DNA of 18,802 bases from Bacteroidales bacterium UBA4284 (GTDB lineage Bacteria > Bacteroidota > Bacteroidia > Bacteroidales > UBA932), in the NCBI GenBank assembly GCA_002395925.1, contig DGVM01000008.1, forward strand, positions 1-18,802. The letters are read 5' to 3'. A program made the translations under genes and the position numbers. A model generated the notes under the pieces. It did no database searches. It saw only the letters and a list, made by a program, of their open reading frames with translations, and was not told where the DNA came from. Of this stretch, positions 7,234-13,903 are shown in pieces. How positions within the stretch are numbered: position 1 is the first letter of the stretch; each line of letters starts with the position of its first letter.

Positions 7234-8481
7234 ATGGTACCACGTAAGTATATTTTCCTTGACGCCGATTCGATGGCGCATTACCTAAAAGGGTCAGATT
7301 TTAACGGGCTCCTCCTAAATGGCGTCCTTACCATAAAGAATAGGCAGCAATATCCGATGTTGTATATGGATACATTGCCGATATTTAACGAGGCCTATTA
7401 TTATGCTACTCGAGTACTTTTTGAACAGTTTCCAGAGATGGATATAATGAGAGACTATATCAATGACTGCACGGCGCGCATTAAAGACGACGTCGCTCCT
7501 CATGTCATTTTTGCTATGGTCTACATTATCCTGAGTAGCCTATCAGACATTCCCGATAAGGCTAAGCGTTTCTGCAATCAGTTACAGAACATCTATCGGT
7601 ATCGCGATGGTTATATGGATGAAATAACTTCTGTGTGGAGAGAATGTGACCGCAGAGGAATCCATTCAGATTGGGACTGGTACCCTCCCATCATAGATTG
7701 CTTCGAAAATAGAGAGGCTCCGGTTGACTGGAAAGATGCAACAGATGATTTCAATTTTGATAACATCCAGAGCTATATGGATTGCTGCGTTGTAGCAAAC
7801 ACCAAGTACGATATTCTTTCCACAATTCAAGAACGTTTACTGAATGAACACAAAGCCAATCCCGACCAATACCCTATCAATTTAGTTGCAAAAGTCACCC
7901 TTCTTCTTACCAGGGTCAGAGAAGAGAAGGAAGCCGAAGATAAGAAATGGGAAGAGGAAAGAGCCGCAATGGGACCGACTATTGAAGCCGAATTCATTGA
8001 CCCGAAGGATTATGTGTTTGGTAGAGACAAGTATGCTGATGCCGTCATTGAACTGAAGGATGCAGAAATTAGCCGTCTTAATGGCGTCATCGAAGCCAAT
8101 ACCGATAAAATTAAGGAACTGAACGAACTCGCGGCGAGTCTACAAGAGAAACTGGACAATGCTCTTGCACTCGCTAAGGAATTGCAGGGTCAGCAGATAG
8201 AAGATGATTCTTCAGAAACAGCTGCTGATGAAGGCCAAGGGAGGCAGAAGGTCATAACGAACTACTTGTTCGCTATTCTAAAAAAAGCTGGTCTGGGCAA
8301 AGAGACCGTCGACTATAACAAAACGGATGTCTCAAAACTCATCCACTACATCACAGGGTTTTCCAGCAATACTATTCGGCAAACGCTTACCTATCCACGA
8401 CTGACATCAGCAGCCGAGAAGGAGGTCAAGAAGGCCGCCGCTTTACTCAAAAAAGTAAACCTCGATATATCAATCGAATAG
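7234..8481 (+). CDS. Coiled-coil protein of unknown function
   Basis: A 415-residue soluble protein I cannot assign. The first 210 residues are mixed, rich in Tyr, Asp and Ile, with no recognised motif. About residues 220-315 form a charged coiled coil (REEKEAEDKKWEEER, then DAEISRLNGVIEANTDKIKE and similar heptads). A C-terminal segment of about 80 residues (KLIHYITGFSSNTIRQ and onward) resembles the C-terminal block I associate with many hypothetical proteins of Bacteroidetes elements; that resemblance is from memory, not a search. A TTG nine bases upstream is in frame, but the ATG at 7234 is the more likely start. Base composition is lower in GC than that of the flanking recombinase and replication genes. 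Its position between recombination and replication modules suggests an accessory role. Confidence 0.7.
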   Translation: MVPRKYIFLDADSMAHYLKGSDFNGLLLNGVLTIKNRQQYPMLYMDTLPIFNEAYYYATRVLFEQFPEMDIMRDYINDCTARIKDDVAPHVIFAMVYIILSSLSDIPDKAKRFCNQLQNIYRYRDGYMDEITSVWRECDRRGIHSDWDWYPPIIDCFENREAPVDWKDATDDFNFDNIQSYMDCCVVANTKYDILSTIQERLLNEHKANPDQYPINLVAKVTLLLTRVREEKEAEDKKWEEERAAMGPTIEAEFIDPKDYVFGRDKYADAVIELKDAEISRLNGVIEANTDKIKELNELAASLQEKLDNALALAKELQGQQIEDDSSETAADEGQGRQKVITNYLFAILKKAGLGKETVDYNKTDVSKLIHYITGFSSNTIRQTLTYPRLTSAAEKEVKKAAALLKKVNLDISIE

Positions 8482-8483
8482 CC

Positions 8484-8546
8484 CCTTACACATAAATTTG
8501 TAACCCCTTACAGGGGGCCTTACACGCTTACTTACAGCCCTTTACG
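8484..8546. repeat. Iterated TTACA motifs upstream of the replication genes
   Basis: CCTTACA occurs at 8484-8490, 8506-8512 and 8518-8524, with related ACTTACA at 8530-8536 and CCTTTAC at 8539-8545. The last four start 9-12 bases apart, about one helical turn. They precede a helix-turn-helix gene and a RepA-like ATPase gene, so they may be iterons of a replication origin or operator sites. Confidence 0.5.
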
Positions 8547-8561
8547 GACGCTAAATTTGTA
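8493..8561 (+). repeat. Direct repeat TAAATTTGTA, two copies
   Basis: The 10-mer occurs at 8493-8502 and 8552-8561. Each copy contains TAAATTTG, a fit to the Bacteroidota -7 element, but neither has a clear -33 partner and the second lies inside a terminator hairpin. It could be a promoter remnant or a protein-binding repeat. Confidence 0.4.
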
Positions 8562-8571
8562 GCGTCTTTTT
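8547..8571 (+). terminator. Intrinsic terminator after the coiled-coil gene
   Basis: A perfect 7-bp stem GACGCTA/TAGCGTC (8547-8553 with 8560-8566), a 6-base loop and a TTTTT tail. It separates the integrase-side operon from the replication operon. Confidence 0.85.
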
Positions 8572-8623
8572 GGGGCGAAATAACTATTGCTGCACCGTCC
8601 CAGAAAGGCCGCCGCTCCGGTGA

Positions 8624-8634
8624 CTACAGTGTAG
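8624..8634. promoter_or_regulatory. Short palindrome upstream of the helix-turn-helix gene
   Basis: CTACA-g-TGTAG is a perfect inverted repeat 29 bases before the ATG at 8664. It may be an operator for the encoded DNA-binding protein. It is short enough to occur by chance. Confidence 0.35.
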
Positions 8635-8663
8635 CAAGGTATAAGCGCGGGGCACCCTGTACT

Positions 8664-9050
8664 ATGGTAGATAAAATTGTAGAAACAGAACAGAAACAAA
8701 AATTAACTTTCGACCAGCTCCCGGAAGTCGTAGGCGAACTGCGTGATGAGATTGCGCAGCTCAAAGGCTTCATTATGTCACATTTCTCTGCCCTGCAGCC
8801 CCCGCAGCCCACAGCTGTCTGGATGGACCTGGCCCAGCTCTGTGAATACCTGCCAGACAAGCCCTCCAAGGCCACCGTCTACGGCTGGGTCTGCGCCCGC
8901 TCGATCCCCTACCACAAGAAGACCAAGAAACTCTCCTTCTTGAAATCGGAGATAGACGACTGGCTCGTCAAATCCGGCCACGCCACGGCAGAAGAAATCA
9001 AGGAAACTGCACTCGACACATTCGGGTACAGAAAAGGTGGACTTCGATAA
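8664..9050 (+). CDS. Helix-turn-helix (excisionase-family) DNA-binding protein
   Basis: A 128-residue protein. Residues about 1-45 are a predicted helical, charged segment (KLTFDQLPEVVGELRDEIAQ). About 52-105 form a winged helix-turn-helix of the excisionase/MerR type: MDLAQLCEYLPDKPSKATVYGWV, with wing and SEIDDWLVKSG following. This architecture commonly precedes RepA-like ATPase genes in Bacteroidetes mobile elements, where it may help initiate replication or regulate the operon. It is encoded 11 bases before the ATPase and is likely co-transcribed with it. The upstream region carries iterated motifs and a palindrome it could bind. The domain call is firm; the precise role is inferred. Confidence 0.8.
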   Translation: MVDKIVETEQKQKLTFDQLPEVVGELRDEIAQLKGFIMSHFSALQPPQPTAVWMDLAQLCEYLPDKPSKATVYGWVCARSIPYHKKTKKLSFLKSEIDDWLVKSGHATAEEIKETALDTFGYRKGGLR

Positions 9051-9061
9051 ATGTACGTACT

Positions 9062-10222
9062 ATGGAAGATCAGGAATTAAACAAAGTAGTACCGCAGGTC
9101 ACTGAAGACCTCCCCGCCGAGGAGAACCCGGTGGCGGACATTCTCGAAGAAGTAGAGAAAGCCAAGCGTGCCCCCAAGGTCGCCGGCATTCTCACCATCA
9201 AATCTGCAAACGACTGGATTGAGGACGCCGCCAAGCGTCCCGATCCCAAGTTGTACTTCCACGGTCTCATCGTCCAGTACGAGAACACCGTCATCTTCGC
9301 CTCCAGCAACGTCGGCAAGTCCATCCTTGCCGTCCAGATAGCGGAAGACATTGCCTGGACGGAGAAGGTTTACTACCTGGACCTTGAACTCGCCGACAAG
9401 CAGTTCCAGATGCGCTACACCGACCCGGACACCGGCGCCGTTCACGTCTTCCCTCCCGGCTTTATGCGGGCAGAAGTTGACCCTGAACTCATCGGCGGAG
9501 CCGACCTGGAACAAGAGATCCTGGACTCCATAGAAGAAGCCGCTAAACAAGGCACGAAATTCATCATCGTCGACAACCTGACGTTCCTTTGCCACGATGC
9601 CGAGAAGAGCGCCCAAGCAAGTGAATTTATGATGAAACTCATCCGGCTCAAAAAGAAATATGGCCTCACCACCATCGTCATCGCGCATACGCCGAAACGC
9701 CGTGGCTACGAGCCCATCACGCAGGACGACCTTGCAGGAAGTTCCAAGTTGATCAGTTTCTTTGACGCCGGCATTGCCCTCGCCCGCAGTGCAAGGGACA
9801 ACAATCTGCGCTATCTAAAGCAGGTGAAGGTCCGCACCGGTGAGTACAAGTACGACGGCGACAATGTCATCGTCTACGACCTCAACAAAGTAGACGGCTT
9901 CCTGCGCTTCGAAGTCCAAGGCTATGCCAAGGAAGAGGAACACCTCAAGTTCGGCAATCCTTCCGACGACCTGGAGGAAATCTATGACATCCTCCGGCTC
10001 CAAAAACAGGGCAAGTCCCTGCGCGATATTGCCAAGACCCTTGACATATCCCTCGGCAAAGTCCAGCGCCGTCTCAAAAAGGCTCAGGACGAAGGCATAT
10101 CCCTGCCGGATGAAGAATCGGGCGATGTATCGCCTGTATCGAACGTATCGGAAGAAGAATCCCCAATACAGCCGATACACAATACACGGAAACGTCGCAC
10201 CAAAAAGCAGAAGGAGGCCTGA
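9062..10222 (+). CDS. RepA-like AAA/RecA-fold ATPase (replicative helicase type)
   Basis: A 386-residue protein of the AAA_25/RepA family, expected to act as a hexameric helicase or loader in replication of the element. The Walker A motif FASSNVGKS is at 79-87 and the Walker B FIIVDNL at 167-173 (Asp171). The VIAHTPKRRG segment (206-215) and LAGSSKLISFFD (224-235) match the later RepA/DnaB-like core motifs. Residues about 302-345 form a C-terminal helix-turn-helix (LRDIAKTLDISLGKVQRRLK). The tail from 350 is acidic, then basic, with a Val-Ser repeat. It follows the helix-turn-helix gene by 11 bases and is followed one base after its stop by the primase start, giving a compact replication cassette. 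Confidence 0.85.
   Translation: MEDQELNKVVPQVTEDLPAEENPVADILEEVEKAKRAPKVAGILTIKSANDWIEDAAKRPDPKLYFHGLIVQYENTVIFASSNVGKSILAVQIAEDIAWTEKVYYLDLELADKQFQMRYTDPDTGAVHVFPPGFMRAEVDPELIGGADLEQEILDSIEEAAKQGTKFIIVDNLTFLCHDAEKSAQASEFMMKLIRLKKKYGLTTIVIAHTPKRRGYEPITQDDLAGSSKLISFFDAGIALARSARDNNLRYLKQVKVRTGEYKYDGDNVIVYDLNKVDGFLRFEVQGYAKEEEHLKFGNPSDDLEEIYDILRLQKQGKSLRDIAKTLDISLGKVQRRLKKAQDEGISLPDEESGDVSPVSNVSEEESPIQPIHNTRKRRTKKQKEA
10127..10178. repeat. GTATCG repeated at 9-bp steps near the end of the ATPase gene
   Basis: GTATCG occurs at 10127-10132, 10136-10141 and 10145-10150, with an inverted CGATAC at 10173-10178. In frame these encode a Val-Ser repeat. They may be only a coding repeat in a low-complexity tail, or iterons of an origin. 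Confidence 0.4.
10211..10217 (+). promoter_or_regulatory. Strong Shine-Dalgarno sequence for the primase gene
   Basis: AAGGAGG lies 6 bases before the ATG at 10224, inside the 3' end of the ATPase gene. Canonical Shine-Dalgarno sites are rare in this window and in Bacteroidota. It fixes 10224 as the start in preference to an in-frame ATG at 9924. Confidence 0.7.
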
Positions 10223-10223
10223 T

Positions 10224-11348
10224 ATGAACTACAGATACCACCTTCTCAAGTACGCCGGTCCCGCTTCACGCCTGACCTGTCCAGCCTGTGGCCGCAAGCA
10301 CTGCTTCTCGCCATACGTCGATTCCAACAACCAGATTGTCGGCGAGCAGTACGGACGCTGCGACCACGAATCCTCCTGCGGATACGTGAAATACCCGCCT
10401 TCAGAGCGCGAATGGCGTCAGTCCTGGTCAGAGTACCAGAACAGCCGTAAACGGCCTGAAAAACGGGTTATCTCGCGCCCTGAACCGAAGCCGGAACCAC
10501 CGGGAGGAATCTGCACCATACCGATGGAAATAGTCCTGAAAACGGTGCGGACCAATCCCCTATCCGACTTCCTCTACTTCCTGTGCAACCTCTTTGACAC
10601 GGACACCATAATGCGGCTCATCGAGGAGTATGCCATCGGCGTCACCCGCTCCGGCGACGCGGTCTTCTATCAGATAGACCAGCAAGGCCGTTGCCGCTCC
10701 GGAAAGGTGATGAAATACAACCGCGAGACTGGCCACCGCATCAAGGACGAGGCTATGCCCAACCGGATCACCTGGGTACACTCCCTGCTCAAGAAGCAGG
10801 GGGTGCTCCCCCAGGAGTGGGAACTCACTCAGTGCCTGTTCGGCGAGCATCTGCTCAAGAAGTATCCCGACAAGCCCGTGTGCCTGGTCGAGGCAGAGAA
10901 GACGGCCCTCATCTGCGCTGCACTGATGCCAAAATGCGTATGGGTGGCTGTCGGCGGCAAAGGACAGCTGGGCGACAAGGTGGAAGTCCTCTATGGTCGC
11001 ACCATCCTGGCTTTCCCTGACTCCGACGCCCGGGAGAAATGGATAGAGAAGATCAATGAGCGCCCCTACCTCAACATCCAGATTTCAAACATTCTGGAGA
11101 AGTACGCCACGCCGGAGGAACTGGCTGGCGGTGCCGACATCGCCGATGTCCTCATCCGCTGGATTCTCGAGCGCAAGAGCAAAGTCGCACCACAGGCACC
11201 GGAGCCTCCCCCAGCGGACCTCTATGCCGACAACCCGGTAATGCGCGAGGTGATGCAATACATCTCCCCCGAGTACTGGCCCGAAGTCGACGCCCTCATC
11301 CGGGAGCTTGACCTGGAACTCATTTCCGTGACAAGGATTCCGAAGTAG
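10224..11348 (+). CDS. Zinc-finger/Toprim-like primase (DUF6371-like)
   Basis: A 374-residue protein with primase features, probably synthesising primers for the RepA-like helicase encoded just upstream. An N-terminal zinc finger is formed by Cys19, Cys22, Cys46 and Cys52 (LTCPACGRKHCFSP, then GRCDHESSCGY). The central part resembles a Toprim fold: VCLVEAEKTALICAAL supplies the acidic motif and ILAFPDSDAREKW the DxD-like motif. This arrangement fits the DUF6371 group of Bacteroidetes element proteins, recalled from family knowledge rather than a search. The frame stays open upstream to 9924 inside the ATPase gene, but the Shine-Dalgarno site and the zinc-finger start favour 10224. A strong terminator follows the stop. 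Confidence 0.75.
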   Translation: MNYRYHLLKYAGPASRLTCPACGRKHCFSPYVDSNNQIVGEQYGRCDHESSCGYVKYPPSEREWRQSWSEYQNSRKRPEKRVISRPEPKPEPPGGICTIPMEIVLKTVRTNPLSDFLYFLCNLFDTDTIMRLIEEYAIGVTRSGDAVFYQIDQQGRCRSGKVMKYNRETGHRIKDEAMPNRITWVHSLLKKQGVLPQEWELTQCLFGEHLLKKYPDKPVCLVEAEKTALICAALMPKCVWVAVGGKGQLGDKVEVLYGRTILAFPDSDAREKWIEKINERPYLNIQISNILEKYATPEELAGGADIADVLIRWILERKSKVAPQAPEPPPADLYADNPVMREVMQYISPEYWPEVDALIRELDLELISVTRIPK

Positions 11349-11355
11349 ATACCAG

Positions 11356-11392
11356 CAGCCCCGGCGATGAACCGGGGCTGTATTATTCTTTT
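11356..11392 (+). terminator. Intrinsic terminator after the primase gene
   Basis: A perfect 9-bp GC-rich stem CAGCCCCGG/CCGGGGCTG (11356-11364 with 11372-11380), a 7-base loop and a T-rich tail. It starts 8 bases after the primase stop and closes the replication operon. Confidence 0.9.
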
Positions 11393-11415
11393 GGACTCAG
11401 CATCTTACCCCTTCA

Positions 11416-11447
11416 TTCGGTAATCTCAGCATTATTTCGTATATTTG
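11416..11447 (+). promoter_or_regulatory. Likely promoter for the structured RNA upstream of the defence operon
   Basis: TATATTTG at 11440-11447 is a full match to TAnnTTTG. TTCG at 11416-11419 is a three-of-four match to the -33 TTTG at 20 bases' distance. It lies between the primase terminator and the structured RNA and is the best promoter match in the window. Transcription would start near 11453. Confidence 0.55.
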
Positions 11448-11452
11448 CCATT

Positions 11453-11642
11453 GCAATACTTTTGCAAGAAAAATAAATACATAGCATTTGCTATTTATTC
11501 GGTTACCAGAAACCTGAGAAATTTCTAAGTGAAAGACCGAATAAGTCAGTGAATGTCTGCGCTTCGGCGTGGGCACGACTTATTCATTTTCACGGCTTCT
11601 CAGGGCCTCTGGTGTGGATAGGAAACGGTCCACGCCTTTTTT
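11453..11642 (+). ncRNA. Highly structured RNA or leader RNA with competing stems
   Basis: About 190 bases between a promoter-like element and an intrinsic terminator, without a convincing gene. A small hairpin ATAGC/GCTAT is at 11481-11494. A 9-bp stem TTATTCGGT/ACCGAATAA pairs 11495-11503 with 11536-11544. A longer irregular hairpin nests CCTGAGAA/TTCTCAGG (11513-11520 with 11597-11604), GTGAAA/TTTCAC (11529-11534 with 11588-11593), GAATAAGTC/GACTTATTC (11539-11547 with 11577-11585) and an 8-bp stem with several G-U pairs closed by a TTCG tetraloop (11555-11574). Bases 11539-11544 are shared, so two of these stems exclude each other; a pseudoknot with the outer stems is also possible. It could be an independent small RNA, a 6S-like RNA, or a regulatory leader of the methyltransferase operon. 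I recognise no named family. Confidence 0.7.
11611..11642 (+). terminator. Intrinsic terminator ending the structured RNA
   Basis: GGTGTGGA (11611-11618) pairs with TCCACGCC (11629-11636), 8 bp including one G-U, around a 10-base loop, followed by TTTTTT. It stands 55 bases before the first methyltransferase gene, so transcripts from the promoter at 11440 must read through to express the operon unless a second promoter exists. Confidence 0.85.
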
Positions 11643-11697
11643 GGGTCCTTTGAAGCCGTCAATCGGATAAAACAAATGCCAGACATGAAAGCGCAGA

Positions 11698-12339
11698 ATG
11701 GACACCCAAATCAAGTCCAAGGAAAGGGTGGCCGCTCACGGGGAGGTGTTTACCAATCCCCGGGAGGTGAATGCCATGCTGGACCTTGTAAAGCCGGAAA
11801 CGGAACGCTTGGATTCCCGTTTCTTGGAACCTGCATGCGGCGACGGTAACTTCCTCATAGAAATTCTACGGCGCAAACTCGCCATCTGCGAGGCCCGCGT
11901 CAAAGCAAAGCAATATACTCAGCTCCAATACGAACACGATGCCATCTGGGCCATATCCAGCATCTATGGCATCGAAATCCTGGCCGACAATGCCGAAGCC
12001 TGCCGAGAACGCCTTCTGAACTACTTCACGGAGCAATATCAAGCGCTCTTCAAATCTAAATGCAAGGACAACTGCATTGAGGCTGCCCGCTATATCCTTT
12101 CCAAGAATATCATCCACGGCGATGCCCTCACGTACAAGCGTGTGGATCGTCCCAATGAGTGGATACACATAAGCGAATGGAGTTTCATTGGAGCCGACAA
12201 GGTCAACCGCCGGGACTACGAGTTCTCTTATCTCGTTGGTGAATACGAAAGCGACGGGCTCTTCTCCGACCTTCCGGCTGAGACTTATGCACCCGTCCAT
12301 TTCCTCAAGATAAATGCTGCTGCCTATGGTGAACAGTAA
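11698..12339 (+). CDS. Small SAM-binding methyltransferase-like protein without NPPY
   Basis: A 213-residue protein with the N-terminal half of a gamma-type N6-adenine DNA methyltransferase. It shows a motif-X-like GEVFTNP (15-21), the SAM-binding motif I FLEPACGDGNFL (42-53), a motif-II-like IYGIEILADN (89-98) and NIIHGDAL (137-144). The catalytic (D/N)PPY motif and a target-recognition domain are absent, and the rest does not resemble them. It is not an obvious frameshift of the next gene, because that protein has its own motifs X, I and NPPY. The two genes overlap by 26 bases, suggesting coupled translation and a shared complex. Likely a regulatory or structural partner of the full methyltransferase; whether it binds SAM is untested. 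Confidence 0.75.
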   Translation: MDTQIKSKERVAAHGEVFTNPREVNAMLDLVKPETERLDSRFLEPACGDGNFLIEILRRKLAICEARVKAKQYTQLQYEHDAIWAISSIYGIEILADNAEACRERLLNYFTEQYQALFKSKCKDNCIEAARYILSKNIIHGDALTYKRVDRPNEWIHISEWSFIGADKVNRRDYEFSYLVGEYESDGLFSDLPAETYAPVHFLKINAAAYGEQ

Positions 12340-13900
12340 TTACAATCCGGACGTGCTAAACTGCATTGCCAATCTGAGCAACGACGAAGTTTTCACCCCG
12401 CCGGAACTGGCCAATCGAGTCCTGGACCTGTTACCGCAGGACCTTTTCAAGAGCCCGGACACCAAGTTCCTCGATCCATTCTCAAAAAGCGGCGTCTTCC
12501 TCCGCGAAATCGTCAAGCGGCTCGACCGTGGTCTGGAATCCCAGATGCCTGACCGGCAACTCCGCATCGACCATATCCTGCACAATCAGGTCTTCGGCAT
12601 CGCCATCACGGAACTGACATCCTATTTATCACGGCGTTCCCTCTACTGCAGCAAACACGCTAACGGGAAATACAGCGTTTCTCAATTCAATAATGAGAGC
12701 GGCAATATCCTGTATGTAAACCGCAATCATACATGGGAGAATGGTAAATGTAAGTATTGCGGAGCCCCTCAGTCCGCCTACGATCGAGGCCCAGAGGCTG
12801 AGCAATATGCTTATATGTTCATTCACACAGATAATCCCAAGCAATTCTTCGGTAATATGAAATTTGATGTCATTATAGGCAATCCGCCATATCAGCTGAG
12901 TAAGGCATCTGAAAACAATAAAACCAATGCATCTTTCGCATCCGCCATATATCCTTTGTTCTTTGAACAAGCCCGTAAACTAAAACCTCGGTACATTGCC
13001 ATGATTATCCCAAGTAGATGGATGACACGTACAGGGCAGGGCATCTCAAATGATTGGGTAGACAAGATGATTCGTTGCAATCATTTTATTGAGATGCATG
13101 ATTATCTCGATTCAAATGAGTGTTTCGCGGGAGTGGACATTATGGGAGGAGTGAATTATTTCCTCTTCAGCGAAGAATATGTTGGGAAGTGCCATTATGT
13201 TCAACATTCTGGGGATAAGGTAACGAAAAGGGATGATTATCTCGACCCATTTAAGGCGGGTGTCGTTATACGTGATTCTATGGCCCTCCAGATTGTTCGT
13301 AAGGTCATAAAGAAGGAAGGCAACTATTATATTAACAAATCCTTCTCATCGTTGGTTGGTCCCTCTCACTATTTTGATAAAGACGGTATCCTGAATACAA
13401 ATTGGAGCGGCTATGTAAAACGTCGTGATGATGCTCATGACGTAAAATACTATTTAAGCCGCAGGATGGAGGAATCGGGGTTTGCATGGATTAAAAAGAC
13501 AGATATACCCAAAGGGATTGAAACACTTAAACTGCATAAAGTATTTATTCCTAAGGCAAACGGCAGTTTTGGCGAGGACGCACCTATTCTGGGTGTCCCT
13601 TTCTATGGTGAACCCGGGAGCGTATGCTCACAAACCTATATCCCCATAGGGTATGATTCAAAACTTCACAACTTCACTAAGGAGCAATGTGAGAGCATTA
13701 TTTCATATATCAAAACGAAATTTTTCCGGTTTATGGTATCAGTGAGAAAAATGACTCAAGATGCGCCTCGGGAGGTTTATCAGTTTGTCCCCCTGCAAGA
13801 GTTCAATCATACATGGACAGATAGCGAACTGTACAAAAAGTATTGTTTAGAGCAGGATGAGATACAGTTTATAGAAACTATGATTCGATCAATGGAATAG
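12314..13900 (+). CDS. Eco57I-type N6-adenine DNA methyltransferase
   Basis: A 528-residue DNA methyltransferase expected to methylate adenine in a specific site, protecting host DNA from the nuclease-helicase encoded next. A motif-X-like DEVFTPPELANRVLDLL is at 24-40, a slightly degenerate SAM motif FLDPFSKSGVFL at 52-63, and the catalytic NPPY at 190-193. Between them is a probable zinc-binding insertion with Cys112, His115, Cys146 and Cys149. The remainder carries the target-recognition region (for example MIIPSRWMTRTG and FAGVDIMGGVNYFLF). GC content drops sharply along the gene, from 55-57% in early 60-base blocks to 33-38% in some later ones. A second in-frame ATG at 12326 is an alternative start. 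The family is firm; site and partner are inferred. Confidence 0.85.
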   Translation: MLLPMVNSNYNPDVLNCIANLSNDEVFTPPELANRVLDLLPQDLFKSPDTKFLDPFSKSGVFLREIVKRLDRGLESQMPDRQLRIDHILHNQVFGIAITELTSYLSRRSLYCSKHANGKYSVSQFNNESGNILYVNRNHTWENGKCKYCGAPQSAYDRGPEAEQYAYMFIHTDNPKQFFGNMKFDVIIGNPPYQLSKASENNKTNASFASAIYPLFFEQARKLKPRYIAMIIPSRWMTRTGQGISNDWVDKMIRCNHFIEMHDYLDSNECFAGVDIMGGVNYFLFSEEYVGKCHYVQHSGDKVTKRDDYLDPFKAGVVIRDSMALQIVRKVIKKEGNYYINKSFSSLVGPSHYFDKDGILNTNWSGYVKRRDDAHDVKYYLSRRMEESGFAWIKKTDIPKGIETLKLHKVFIPKANGSFGEDAPILGVPFYGEPGSVCSQTYIPIGYDSKLHNFTKEQCESIISYIKTKFFRFMVSVRKMTQDAPREVYQFVPLQEFNHTWTDSELYKKYCLEQDEIQFIETMIRSME

Positions 13901-13903
13901 CCT

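Noticed and set aside
9924..10223. Upstream extension of the primase frame
   Set aside because: It overlaps the ATPase in another frame and reads as basic low-complexity protein. The Shine-Dalgarno site and zinc finger fix the start at 10224.
11453..11642. CRISPR-like or tracrRNA-like function for the structured RNA
   Set aside because: No repeat-spacer array and no cas gene occur in the window; the inverted repeats form stems, not regularly spaced direct repeats.
11676..11849. A 57-codon frame overlapping the small methyltransferase gene
   Set aside because: It is Gly/Arg-rich with no motif, and the overlapping frame contains recognised methyltransferase motifs.
11698..13900. The two methyltransferase genes as one gene broken by a frameshift
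   Set aside because: Each has its own motif-X-like and SAM-binding motifs, so joining them would duplicate the N-terminal half. They look like two genes.
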